Positions 9,214 through 17,489 are shown, counted from the first letter of the stretch. The stretch: DNA of 64,000 nucleotides from Nitrosomonas sp. Nm33 (GCF_900107265.1 NZ_FNPJ01000003.1:32618-96617), one strand, 5' to 3'. Translations and numbers: made by a program. Notes: generated by a model from the letters alone, not told the origin.

Positions 9214-10176
9214 CTATTTCACCAGCTTGAGTATAGTTTTGAATTTTTCCGTGGCCTGGATTAATGCTGATCGAATACCGGGTTCCCACGCAGAATGACC
9301 CGCATCCTCGATAATGATATATTCGGCTTGAGGCCAGGCTTGGTGTAAGTCATCTGCGCTGATGATCGGGCAAACGGCATCATAACGTCCCTGCACGATG
9401 ATAGCAGGAATGCCGTGGAGTTTTTTGACATTATCCAGCAACGAATTCTGCGGCAAAAAGATATCGTGACTGAAATAATGGGCTTCCATGCGTGCAAGCC
9501 CGAGTGCAACCGTATCACCTGAAAAGTAATTAACGGTTTCTGGGCTGGGTAGCAAAGTGGAGCACCTGCCTTCATAGCTACTCCATGCACGGGCGGCAGG
9601 CATATGGATGGCAGGATCGGGATCCATCAGGCGTTGATAATAAGCTGCCAGTATATCTTTTCGCTCATGGGGAGAGAGCGGTGCGACAAAATCTCGCCAG
9701 GGTTCGGGAAAGAAATGGCGCAGCCCATAAAGAAACCAGTCGATTTCACTTTTGCGGCAAAGAAAGATGCCTCGCAGAATGAATCCCAGGCAACGTGAGG
9801 GATGCGCTTCTCCGTACGCCAGTGCCAATGTGCTGCCCCAAGAACCCCCGAATACCAGCCACTGTTCGATACTTAGAGACCGTCGCAATGTTTCGATATC
9901 CTCGATAAGATGGGGCGTGGTATTGTCTTGAATTTCACCCAAAGGCATCGAGCGGCCCGCTCCACGCTGATCGTAAATAATGATGCGGTAGTGAGCAGGA
10001 TCAAAGAAGCGACGATGATTGGGTGTTGATCCTGCACCTGGACCACCATGGAGAAACAAGACAGGGATGCCATCAGGATTGCCTGATTGCTCCCAATATA
10101 GGGTATGCCGCGCATCGACTGGCAACATTCCTTGTTGATAGGGCTCGATTTCTGGGTGAAGCTCAGTATGTGACAT
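9214..10176 (-). CDS. pip: Prolyl iminopeptidase
   Basis: 320 aa alpha/beta hydrolase of peptidase family S33. The oxyanion-hole block is LFLHGGPGAGSTPNHRRFFDP (residues 41-60), with IIIYDQRGAGRS after it. The nucleophile is Ser112 in FGGSWGSTLALAY. The catalytic Asp is in VQGRYDAVCP and the His in EDAGHSAWEPG near the C-terminus. It removes N-terminal proline from peptides in the cytoplasm. It is convergent with the bio operon, with element A between. No partner gene follows it. Confidence 0.94.
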   Translation of the reverse strand: MSHTELHPEIEPYQQGMLPVDARHTLYWEQSGNPDGIPVLFLHGGPGAGSTPNHRRFFDPAHYRIIIYDQRGAGRSMPLGEIQDNTTPHLIEDIETLRRSLSIEQWLVFGGSWGSTLALAYGEAHPSRCLGFILRGIFLCRKSEIDWFLYGLRHFFPEPWRDFVAPLSPHERKDILAAYYQRLMDPDPAIHMPAARAWSSYEGRCSTLLPSPETVNYFSGDTVALGLARMEAHYFSHDIFLPQNSLLDNVKKLHGIPAIIVQGRYDAVCPIISADDLHQAWPQAEYIIIEDAGHSAWEPGIRSALIQATEKFKTILKLVK

Positions 10177-10673
10177 GTCATCCTCTATTATTGATGGTAT
10201 AAATCCGGCAGTTTACTGGTTGTGGAGATACTGGAAAAGCAAAACAAATTACTGAATTTTGTTATTTGCTCGAAATAATCCTAAAAACTGTAGTTGAACG
10301 GGATGGAGTATGTGGTGATCCAGGTGCGAGGCAAGGCGCGATGAGGTCGCAGAGTCGTCCCCTGCAACGAAGAGCAACATCGCATTCGTGCCTGGAGCGA
10401 CATATGATGCACCTCAATCAAGCGATCAGCTGCGGTTCTTAGGATAATTTTTTGTTAAAGCAGAATAATCATTGATTCAGTATACCTGGTTAAAGGAAAT
10501 GATTATGATGCATACCTAAAGACAGGATGTAAGTGTTTAATGTTGATAGCAGAAATAGAAATACCTGAAAATGTTGTTGTGAGTTCAGTATGCTAATGCG
10601 TTATCATTCAGTGCGAATAATTTTTCTGAGAAAGCTTTGTGTGATGCGCTTGAAAAGCTGAGAAAGAAGCTGA
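10177..10673. other. Gene-free gap between pip and the patatin-like gene
   Basis: A 497-bp divergent gap. It contains repeat element B (10273-10450); the remaining ~320 bp show no coding frame, tRNA or clear terminator. It must hold the promoters of both flanking genes, but no convincing -35/-10 pair stood out. Confidence 0.6.
10273..10450. repeat. Intergenic element B with self-complementary ends
   Basis: The left arm 10273-10297 (AAATAATCCTAAAAAC...TTGA) pairs with the right arm 10426-10450 (complement AAATTATCCTAAGAAC...CTGA), 20 of 25 positions matching. Three of the five differences would still allow G-U pairing in RNA. Read on the minus strand, the 128-bp interior carries TTCGTTGC and GCGCCTTGC (10331-10339 complement) in the same order as element C. 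The arms are unrelated in sequence to those of elements A and C. Confidence 0.55.
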
Positions 10674-11840
10674 TTGCCAGTGAGCGAGCTGAATAATACT
10701 TCCGCACGATTATCAAAATTAGGCCTGGTTTTGACAGGTGGGGGAGCGCGTGCCGCTTATCAAGTAGGTGTGCTGCGCGCAATCGCTGAATTGTTACCTT
10801 CTCATGCGCGTAGCCCTTTTCCTATTATTTGTGGAACCTCAGCAGGCGCCATTAATGCAGCTGGTTTGGCCATGTCGGCCACCCATTTTGCCACGGGTGT
10901 GCGGCAACTGGAGGCAGTGTGGGGGGATTTGCATGTTGATCAAGTGCACCGGGCAGACCTGCTCGGTGTGATCCGTAACACAGCTCGTTGTGTTGGCTCA
11001 TTACTGTCGAGTGATCTGGTTAGAACGCCTTTTTCGCTATTAGATAATGCTCCGTTAAGAAAGCTGCTTAGCTGCCGTCTGCCGTTTCGTGGTATCCAGC
11101 GAAGTATCCATCTCGGCGCCTTGCATGCACTGGGTGTGACCGTTTGGGGATATACTTCAGGGCAATCGGTAACGTTTTATCAAGGCCATGAAAGTATCAA
11201 ACCCTGGAGCCGGGTGATGCGTGTGGGTGTGGCAACGCGTATTGGTATCCAGCATTTGCTTGCTTCTTCGGCTATTCCTCTCATTTTCCCAGCGGTTCGG
11301 CTAAACCGCGAATACTTTGGCGACGGCTCTATGCGACAACTCGCACCGCTAAGTCCAGCGTTACATCTCGGGGCAGATCGAATCCTGGTGATCAGTGTAA
11401 CCAAAAAAAGAGAAATTCCCCTTGAGCGTGTTAAAGTAACGAGTTATCCGCCCGTAGCACAAATCGCGGGTCATATGATGAGTAGTATTTTTGTTGATAG
11501 CCTGGAAATTGATCTGGAGCGTTTGCAGCGCATTAATGGAACTTTAGCGCTCATTCCGCCTGAAACAAAAAAAGAGGGAAGTATTTTGCTGCGTCCAATA
11601 GAATCGATGGTGATTTCACCTAGCGAAAGAATCAACGAAATTGCCCTGCAGCATGCTCACTCCTTGCCACGCACCATGCGCTATTTATATCGTGCAGTAG
11701 GCGCATTGAGTCCGAGTGGTTCGAGATTGTTGAGCTATGTTTTATTTGAAGCTTCTTATTGTCGTGCCTTGATTGATCTTGGCTATCGTGACACGATGCA
11801 ACATCAAGATGAAATTCTTAAATTCATTACTATGTCTTGA
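10674..11840 (+). CDS. Patatin-like phospholipase family protein
   Basis: 388 aa. The patatin catalytic set is visible: glycine-rich oxyanion loop TGGGARAAYQVGVL (21-34), nucleophile elbow GTSAG with Ser56, and the DG dyad at about Asp217 (YFGDGSMRQLAPLSPA). This predicts a Ser-Asp dyad lipase/phospholipase acting on membrane lipids; no signal peptide is seen, so it is probably cytoplasmic. The C-terminal third (about 260-388) carries no recognised domain. The start is TTG at 10674; a GTG at 10680 is the alternative. terC follows 12 bp downstream, suggesting one transcript. Confidence 0.85.
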   Translation: MPVSELNNTSARLSKLGLVLTGGGARAAYQVGVLRAIAELLPSHARSPFPIICGTSAGAINAAGLAMSATHFATGVRQLEAVWGDLHVDQVHRADLLGVIRNTARCVGSLLSSDLVRTPFSLLDNAPLRKLLSCRLPFRGIQRSIHLGALHALGVTVWGYTSGQSVTFYQGHESIKPWSRVMRVGVATRIGIQHLLASSAIPLIFPAVRLNREYFGDGSMRQLAPLSPALHLGADRILVISVTKKREIPLERVKVTSYPPVAQIAGHMMSSIFVDSLEIDLERLQRINGTLALIPPETKKEGSILLRPIESMVISPSERINEIALQHAHSLPRTMRYLYRAVGALSPSGSRLLSYVLFEASYCRALIDLGYRDTMQHQDEILKFITMS

Positions 11841-11852
11841 GAGAAATTAAAT

Positions 11853-12575
11853 ATGGATTTTTCTGATCCCCAATTCTGGGTTGCAGCATTACAAATTATT
11901 GCAATTGATATTGTACTTGGAGGAGATAACGCAGTGATCATTGCGCTTGCTTGCCGGCGATTGCCTGAGAAGCAGCGCAACCAAGGAATTTTCTGGGGAG
12001 TATTTGGTGCGATAACAATACGCGTCATATTGGTTTTCTTTGCGCTTAATCTATTGACACTTCCTTTTCTGAAACTTATTGGCGCGCTGCTGCTGCTTTG
12101 GATAGGGATCAAACTACTGCTACCAGAATCGACAGATGATGGACATGAAATTGATGCCAACACAACCCTGCTGGGAGCTATTAAAACGATTATCATCGCT
12201 GACACCGTCATGAGCCTGGATAATGTAATAGGTATTGCTGGCGCTGCTCAAGGTGATCTTACCCTGGTTATTTTTGGCCTCCTGGTGAGTGTTCCGATCA
12301 TTGTCTGGGGCAGTAAACTGGTCATGAAACTGATGAATCGTTTCCCCCTTACCATTTTTGTTGGAGCTGGATTGCTTGGCTGGATTGCGGGTGACATGGC
12401 AATTACCGATTCGGTGACTAAAGAATGGGTCAATGTGCATGCTGCTTTTCTACACTGGCTCATGCCGATTTGTACTGCATTAGCCGTGATCGTTACTGGC
12501 AAGTGGCTGGCAGCTAGAGCACAGAAAAATATAGCCTTGGTTGATCTCATGAAGGATACGAATAAACCAGTGTGA
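11853..12575 (+). CDS. TerC/YjbE family integral membrane protein
   Basis: 240 aa with about seven predicted membrane segments. The family motif IDIVLGGDNAVIIALACRRLP lies near residues 17-37, and the acidic membrane motif IIADTVMSLDNVIGIAG near 112-128. These paired Asp-containing helices are the hallmark of TerC proteins, implicated in metal (notably manganese) export or in metal loading of exported proteins. The exact substrate here cannot be told. It is close behind the patatin gene and 43 bp before a universal stress protein gene. Confidence 0.87.
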   Translation: MDFSDPQFWVAALQIIAIDIVLGGDNAVIIALACRRLPEKQRNQGIFWGVFGAITIRVILVFFALNLLTLPFLKLIGALLLLWIGIKLLLPESTDDGHEIDANTTLLGAIKTIIIADTVMSLDNVIGIAGAAQGDLTLVIFGLLVSVPIIVWGSKLVMKLMNRFPLTIFVGAGLLGWIAGDMAITDSVTKEWVNVHAAFLHWLMPICTALAVIVTGKWLAARAQKNIALVDLMKDTNKPV

Positions 12576-12618
12576 CAATTAGGTAAGTGATGAAAAACAC
12601 AATTTAAAGGAGTGCTTC

Positions 12619-13044
12619 ATGTTAAAAATACTGCTGCCAGTTGACGGCTCCACTGCCTGCTACAAGGCCATTGCCCATTTTATCCAGTTGCTCAAGTGGT
12701 ATAAGGAAGTACCGGAAATTCATCTGCTCAATGTGCAGTTTCCATTGCATGGTGATGTTTCCATGTTTATCAACCAGGAAAATATCAAGCAATATCACCA
12801 AGAAGAAGGATTGAAGGATTTAAAACTGGTACGCGATTTATTGGACGAGGCTGGTATTGCTTATCAGTACCACATAATTGTAGGTGATGCAGCAAAAATG
12901 ATCGTTCAGTTTGCGACAGAAAAGCAATGTGACCAAATTGTTATCGGACCACGTGGACTCGGCACAGTACAAGGTTTGCTGCTGGGTTCGGTCGCCAGTA
13001 AGCTGATACATCTTTCACCGGTTCCAGTTCTTTTGATCAAATAA
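12619..13044 (+). CDS. Universal stress protein (UspA family)
   Basis: 141 aa single Usp domain. It starts MLKILLPVDGSTACYKA and ends with the ATP-binding signature IGPRGLGTVQGLLLGSVASKLIHLSPVPVLLIK (G-x2-G-x9-G-S), so nucleotide binding is expected. A strong ribosome binding site AAAGGAG precedes the ATG. It is probably in the operon with the TerC protein. A terminator hairpin follows about 200 bp downstream. Confidence 0.9.
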   Translation: MLKILLPVDGSTACYKAIAHFIQLLKWYKEVPEIHLLNVQFPLHGDVSMFINQENIKQYHQEEGLKDLKLVRDLLDEAGIAYQYHIIVGDAAKMIVQFATEKQCDQIVIGPRGLGTVQGLLLGSVASKLIHLSPVPVLLIK

Positions 13045-13252
13045 CAGGAATCGGGTGTAATTCCTCTGCTATTACCGAGAATGCCAACAGGTAAATCGTG
13101 TTAAATATCTGGACAAGAAACCACGTCTAGCAATTCAGAGTATAGGTTATAGCGATCTGAATCCAGGTAACTGATAAAAACAAACATGCTTTGAACGCGT
13201 TTAATGGGCCTGTTTGGCTCCGTTTTACTTACATTCCCAATAACGATCGGTT

Positions 13253-13290
13253 GATTGCACCTGGCAGTGGTTAGCAGGTGCAATCTTTTT
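13253..13290 (+). terminator. Rho-independent terminator-like hairpin
   Basis: Perfect 10-bp stem GATTGCACCT (13253-13262) / AGGTGCAATC (13276-13285), 13-nt loop, then five T. It would end transcription from the usp side, but it stands only 29 bp before the start codon of the following ATPase gene. Confidence 0.75.
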
Positions 13291-13319
13291 AATGTAGATC
13301 TTCTTGAATAAATATCACG

Positions 13320-15704
13320 ATGAGTATGCAAATTGTACCTGAACCATTGTCAGACAATTTTACTGAAATCAATGGCCAGCAGAATTTCTCGCAGAGATTA
13401 CAGGAGATCACCAGCAAGATTCAGGCTGCCAGTAATCTCGATGAGCTCATGCCGGAAGTGAGTAAGGACATCTGTACTTTGTTCAACGCGGATCGACTGA
13501 CTATTTATATGGTGAGTGAAGACAAATCATCTATTGTTTCACGCGTTAAGACTGGATCCGGTTTATTTCAGGAGTTGAAGCTGCCGATTAGCGAGCACAG
13601 CATCGTAAGCTTTGTCAGTTTGCACAAAAGAATCGTCAATTTGAAGGATGTTTACGATCGGCATGAATTGATGAAACTGGACGCACAATTACGCTTTCAC
13701 AAGCAGGTAGATAAACGAACCGGCTATCGGACCAAGCAAATGCTGATGGCACCGATCTTGAATGGAGGGGAAAACGAATTACTGGGTGTCATACAAGCCA
13801 TTAACCATAAGGATGATAAGCCTTTCCCTGACATCATCGTTGAGAGCATAGGCGAAGTTTGCCAGGCACTGGCTGTTGCTTTCAAGCAGCGTCAGAAACA
13901 GCAATTATTAGTAAAATCCAGATATGATCATTTGATATCAGACGCTGTCATATCGGCGTCTGAGCTTGAGTTGGCAGCACGATCTGCGCGTGAAAAAGGA
14001 TGTGATCTGGAAGATGTGCTCATCGATGAATTTCGGATTAGCCCCGCCCAAATTGGCGAAGCATTAGCTGATTACTTCCATGTACGCTATGAGCCATACC
14101 GGGCTGACCGGGTTAAACCGATCGAGGTCTTGAGGAATCTCAAGCGGGATTTTGCTGAGAGTAACCAGTGGCTGCCGATTGATGAAACTGAGGAGGGTTT
14201 GGTGATATTGACGCTGGACCCGGAAAGAATCAAAGCGCTGCGCATAGTCAATCAGATTTTTCCCAAGCATAAAATTATTTATACCGTCTGTACCCAGCGA
14301 GAGTTCAAGGCGACATTGGATTTGTTCTATGGGAGTGGAAAAGGCACTGCCTTGGAAGACATCGGCAGTATCGATGAGATGCTTTCTAAGCTCAAAGAGA
14401 ATGAGGAAGAATCGGTCGTCGAAATAGATGAAACTTCTGCAGCTTCTGAAAACGAGCTGGTCAAGCTCGTCAATAAGATCATTATGGACGCCTATAGAAT
14501 GGGTGTTTCCGATATCCATATTGAGCCTTATCCTGGCAAAGAAAAAACCAGAATTCGTTTTCGCAAGGATGGCTCGCTGATGCCTTATATCGAAATTCCG
14601 GCCAGCCATCGCAATGCGCTGGTAACGCGGATCAAGATCATGTGTGACCTGGATATTTCCGAGAAGCGCAAACCGCAAGATGGCAAAATAAAATTCAGAA
14701 GGTTTGCGCCGCTTGATATTGAACTAAGGGTAGCTACGCTTCCTTCTGCTGGCGGGCTGGAGGACGTCGTCATGCGTATTTTGTCAGCGGGGGAGCCGAT
14801 TCCACTCGATAAAATGAATTTTACTGCCCGCAATCTGCAAGAACTCAAATCAATCATCAGCAAGCCCTATGGCTTGTTTTTCGTCTGTGGTCCGACCGGT
14901 TCCGGTAAAACAACCACGCTGCATTCGATTCTGAAGCATCTCAACACACCGGAAACCAAAATCTGGACAGCTGAGGATCCGGTTGAAATCACCCAAAAAG
15001 GATTGCGTCAGGTGCAGATCAATGTCAAAGCCGGCCTCACCTTTGCCACGATAATGAAATCCTTTCTGCGGGCAGATCCGGATATCATCATGGTGGGTGA
15101 AATGCGCGACAAGGAAACGACCAGTCTCGGTATTGAAGCCTCACTGACCGGTCACCTGGTGTTTGCTACTTTGCATACCAACAGCGCGCCAGAGTCGATC
15201 ATCCGTCTGCTGGATATGGGCATGGATCCATTCAATTTCTCCGATGCCCTGCTTGGTATTCTGGCGCAACGCCTGGCCAAACGTTTGTGCAAGTGCAAAA
15301 AACCGCATATTGCCAGCCAGGAAGAAATCAGCATGCTGCTCATGGAATATTGCGAAGAATTGAAAAATATCGAGCATTTCAAGGTTAACCCTGACGCTGC
15401 TTATCAGCAAATCGAAACCCGCTGGCTGCAGGAATATGGTGATGAGCAAAAACAGATTACACTGTACGAGGTGGTCGGCTGCGATGCGTGTAATGGGACG
15501 GGTTATTCAGGGCGCGTAGCGCTGCATGAACTCCTGACCGCAACCGATGCCCTGAAAAAGAACATCCAGGAACATGCGCGCGTAGCTGAGATGCTGGTGA
15601 CTGCACTCAATGATGGCATGTGCACCTTGAAACAGGATGGCATCGATAAAGTGCTGCAGGGTATTACTGACATTCATCAGGTGAGGGCGGTGTGTATCAA
15701 GTAA
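13320..15704 (+). CDS. GAF-domain-containing GspE/PilB-type secretion ATPase
   Basis: 794 aa. Residues about 25-190 form a GAF sensory domain (LDELMPEVSKDICTLFNADRLTIYMV...MLMAPILNGGENELLGVIQAINH). Residues about 205-345 match the T2SS E-protein N-terminal domain. The rest is the hexameric motor ATPase: Walker A GPTGSGKTT at about 524, Asp box and Walker B LRADPDIIMVGEMRD near 583, His box LATLHTNSA, and a tetracysteine zinc motif split between LCKCKK (about 655) and CDACNG (about 720). Such ATPases polymerise type IV pili or pseudopili. The GAF fusion implies a small-molecule or redox input, which is inference. Standard PilB lacks GAF, so no symbol is given. Confidence 0.9.
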   Translation: MSMQIVPEPLSDNFTEINGQQNFSQRLQEITSKIQAASNLDELMPEVSKDICTLFNADRLTIYMVSEDKSSIVSRVKTGSGLFQELKLPISEHSIVSFVSLHKRIVNLKDVYDRHELMKLDAQLRFHKQVDKRTGYRTKQMLMAPILNGGENELLGVIQAINHKDDKPFPDIIVESIGEVCQALAVAFKQRQKQQLLVKSRYDHLISDAVISASELELAARSAREKGCDLEDVLIDEFRISPAQIGEALADYFHVRYEPYRADRVKPIEVLRNLKRDFAESNQWLPIDETEEGLVILTLDPERIKALRIVNQIFPKHKIIYTVCTQREFKATLDLFYGSGKGTALEDIGSIDEMLSKLKENEEESVVEIDETSAASENELVKLVNKIIMDAYRMGVSDIHIEPYPGKEKTRIRFRKDGSLMPYIEIPASHRNALVTRIKIMCDLDISEKRKPQDGKIKFRRFAPLDIELRVATLPSAGGLEDVVMRILSAGEPIPLDKMNFTARNLQELKSIISKPYGLFFVCGPTGSGKTTTLHSILKHLNTPETKIWTAEDPVEITQKGLRQVQINVKAGLTFATIMKSFLRADPDIIMVGEMRDKETTSLGIEASLTGHLVFATLHTNSAPESIIRLLDMGMDPFNFSDALLGILAQRLAKRLCKCKKPHIASQEEISMLLMEYCEELKNIEHFKVNPDAAYQQIETRWLQEYGDEQKQITLYEVVGCDACNGTGYSGRVALHELLTATDALKKNIQEHARVAEMLVTALNDGMCTLKQDGIDKVLQGITDIHQVRAVCIK

Positions 15705-15710
15705 TTCCCG

Positions 15711-15857
15711 GGAAAGGTCTGAATAAGTGGCTGCTGTGGCGCATTGCTTCGTTGCGCGGTGCTCGTCCCTTCGCCTATCTTTATGTGATATGGCTCAGGT
15801 CTTGCGCTCCGTGCGCCTTGCACTGTATCCGCCTCGCTTACTTATTCAGATCTTTCC
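15711..15857. repeat. Intergenic element C, inverted-repeat-bounded
   Basis: The left arm GGAAAGGTCTGAATAAGT (15711-15728) is the inverted copy of ACTTATTCAGATCTTTCC (15840-15857), 17 of 18 matching. The core contains GCTTCGTTGCGCGG, TCGCCTATCT (15771-15780) and GCGCCTTGC (15813-15821), collinear with element A. It starts 6 bp after the ATPase stop codon. The right arm is also the beginning of the RAYT repeat unit, because the same sequence recurs 763 bp later without the left arm. Confidence 0.6.
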
Positions 15858-15951
15858 TGGAAGACCGTTCCCGTAGAAAAGTTCCAAATTTACCGTTCGG
15901 CCTGAGCTGTGAGCCTGTCGAACAGTCGAAGGCCAATATTACAACGAGCAA

Positions 15952-15981
15952 GGTAGGGCGGATAAGCTTGTGTCATCCGTC
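15952..15981 (+). repeat. REP palindrome 1 (upstream of RAYT copy 1)
   Basis: Imperfect palindrome GGCGGAT-AAGCTTGTGTC-ATCCGTC preceded by GGTAG. It is the same unit, in the opposite orientation, as the REPs that follow each transposase copy. Confidence 0.8.
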
Positions 15982-16000
15982 ATATGTATAAATTTAACCA

Positions 16001-16537
16001 ATGTCGAATTATCGACGCAATCACATTCCTGGCGGAACCTGCTTCTTTACGGTTAACTTGCTTGATCGGCAATCACAGTTGCTCGTTAAGCATATCACCG
16101 AACTTCGGGAAGCTGTCCGTATAACCAGACATCAGCAACCCTTTCATATTGATGCCTGGGTCGTGTTGCCTGATCATCTTCATTGTATCTGGACATTACC
16201 GCCCAATGACCATGATTATTCCAGTCGATGGCGATCCATCAAGAAAACGTTTTCAAAATCAATCCCAAAAACCGAATATCTTTCCCCTATCAGGGTTAAA
16301 CGTCATGAACGGGGTATTTGGCAACGGCGTTTCTGGGAACACACCATTACAAATGAGGCTGATTATGCCGCCCATATGGACTATATCCATTACAATCCGG
16401 TTAAACATGGTTGGGTAAAAACGGTCAAGGAATGGCCTTATTCAACTTTTCATCGGCTAGTCAAGAAAGGCATTTATCCCCCTGATTGGGCAAGTTTGGA
16501 TATGACATTGAGTGAAGTGGGTGAAAGACTCGAATAA
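16001..16537 (+). CDS. REP-associated tyrosine transposase (RAYT), apparently intact
   Basis: 178 aa, Y1_Tnp (IS200-like) superfamily. It begins MSNYRRNHIPGGTCFFTVNLLDR, has the HUH metal-binding motif in WVVLPDHLHCIW (His-Leu-His), and the conserved C-terminal block FWEHTITNEADYAAHMDYIHYNPVKHGW that carries the conserved tyrosines. RAYTs are single-copy-style domesticated transposases that act on REP palindromes as single-stranded DNA. The gene is bracketed by inverted REPs at 15952-15981 and 16571-16600, the expected arrangement. No good ribosome binding site is seen. Confidence 0.9.
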   Translation: MSNYRRNHIPGGTCFFTVNLLDRQSQLLVKHITELREAVRITRHQQPFHIDAWVVLPDHLHCIWTLPPNDHDYSSRWRSIKKTFSKSIPKTEYLSPIRVKRHERGIWQRRFWEHTITNEADYAAHMDYIHYNPVKHGWVKTVKEWPYSTFHRLVKKGIYPPDWASLDMTLSEVGERLE

Positions 16538-16570
16538 AGAGGAGTTATATGTAGGATATAGGCAGAGGCA

Positions 16571-16600
16571 GGCGGATGACGCAAGCTTATCCGCCCTACC
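16571..16600 (-). repeat. REP palindrome 2 (downstream of RAYT copy 1)
   Basis: GGCGGATGACGC-AAGCTT-ATCCGCC followed by CTACC; inverted relative to REP 1, so the two flank the transposase head-to-head. Confidence 0.8.
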
Positions 16601-16714
16601 TTGCTTATTCAGATCTTTCCTGGAAGACCGTTCCCGTAGAAAAGTTCCAAATTTACCGTTCGGCCTGAGCTGTGAGCCTGTCGAACAGTCGAAGGCCAAT
16701 ATTACAACGAGCAA

Positions 16715-16744
16715 GGTAGGGCGGATAAGCTTGTGTCATCCGCC
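16715..16744 (+). repeat. REP palindrome 3 (upstream of RAYT copy 2)
   Basis: Same sequence and orientation as REP 1 at exactly +763 bp; here the right half is a perfect ATCCGCC. Confidence 0.8.
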
Positions 16745-16763
16745 ATATGTATAAATTTAACCA

Positions 16764-17183
16764 ATGTCGAATTATCGACGCAATCGCATTCCTGGCGGAA
16801 CCTGCTTCTTTACGGTTAACTTGCTTGATCGGCAATCACAGTTGCTCGTTAAGCATATCACCGAACTTCGGGAAGCTGTCCGTATAACCAGACAGCAGCA
16901 ACCATTTTATATTGATGCCTGGGTCGTGTTGCCTGATCATCTTCATTGTATCTGGACATTGCCGCCTAATGACCACGATTATTCCAATCGATGGCGATCC
17001 ATCAAAAAAGCATTCTCAAAATCAATCCCAAAAACTGAATATCTTTCCCCTATCAGGGTTAAACGTCATGAGCGGGGTACTTGGTATTCAACTTTTCATC
17101 GGTTAGTCAAGAAAGGCATTTATTCCTCTGATTGGGCAAGTTTGAATATGACATCGATTGAAGTGGGTGAAAGACTCGGATAA
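16764..17183 (+). pseudogene. RAYT copy 2 with in-frame internal deletion
   Basis: 139 aa frame, identical or nearly so to copy 1 up to KRHERG, then missing 39 residues (from QRRFWEHT to TVKEWP) before rejoining at YSTFHRLVKKGIY. The lost segment contains the YIHYNPVKHG block with the conserved tyrosines, while the HLH motif is kept. The frame stays open, so a product could be made, but it should lack nucleophilic activity. The deletion junction shows no obvious microhomology. Called a pseudogene by inference; a regulatory, DNA-binding-only role is a possible alternative. Confidence 0.8.
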
Positions 17184-17205
17184 AGAGATATATAGGATAA
17201 AGGTA

Positions 17206-17235
17206 GGCGGATGACGCAAGCTTATCCGCCCTACC
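17206..17235 (-). repeat. REP palindrome 4 (downstream of RAYT copy 2)
   Basis: Same unit as REP 2; here the palindrome extends outward to GGTAGGCGGAT...ATCCGCCCTACC (17202-17235). Confidence 0.8.
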
Positions 17236-17249
17236 GTGCTATGCAGCAT

Positions 17250-17313
17250 GAGCGTTACCTCCATTTATGTTTGATTTTAGGTTTCAATACCCACATCAAA
17301 CTCGGTAACGCTC
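17250..17313. repeat. Two-tier stem-loop
   Basis: GAGCGTTACC (17250-17259) pairs perfectly with GGTAACGCTC (17304-17313); inside it GTTTGAT pairs with ATCAAAC. It lies just after REP 4. It could be a small element end, a decayed insertion or a structured RNA. Confidence 0.6.
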
Positions 17314-17400
17314 TCTAGTTCAAGTGCTTTGTACGATTAGATCTGAACTTCTACATATTATCTACCCTACTGCTGCGCTAACCCTCTCTTGTAGGGGTGC

Positions 17401-17489
17401 GGCTTGTAGGGCGCAGTAAGCGCAGCGCATTGCACCGGATGGTGAAGTGAGGCACATAAGGCGCAATACCCGCTGGTTATTGCGCCTTA
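17401..17489. repeat. Second REP-like family: GTAGGGCGCAGTAAGCGCAG unit plus 12-bp hairpin
   Basis: A TTGTAGGGCGCAGTAAGCGC-AGCGCATTGC palindromic unit near 17405-17433 is followed by a perfect 12-bp stem TAAGGCGCAATA (17457-17468) / TATTGCGCCTTA (17478-17489) with a 9-nt loop. The sequence family differs from REP 1-5. Confidence 0.55.

Larger units (their letters stand above)
15841..17183. repeat. Tandem direct duplication of a RAYT/REP unit
   Basis: Bases 15841-16537 recur at 16604-17183 with a constant offset of 763 bp over the first part. The repeat includes about 160 bp of non-coding leader (with GTTCGGCCTGAGC and TGTCGAACAGTCGAAGGCC blocks), the REP and the whole transposase gene. The copies differ by scattered substitutions and a 117-bp deletion in the second, so the duplication is not brand new. 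Confidence 0.9.
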
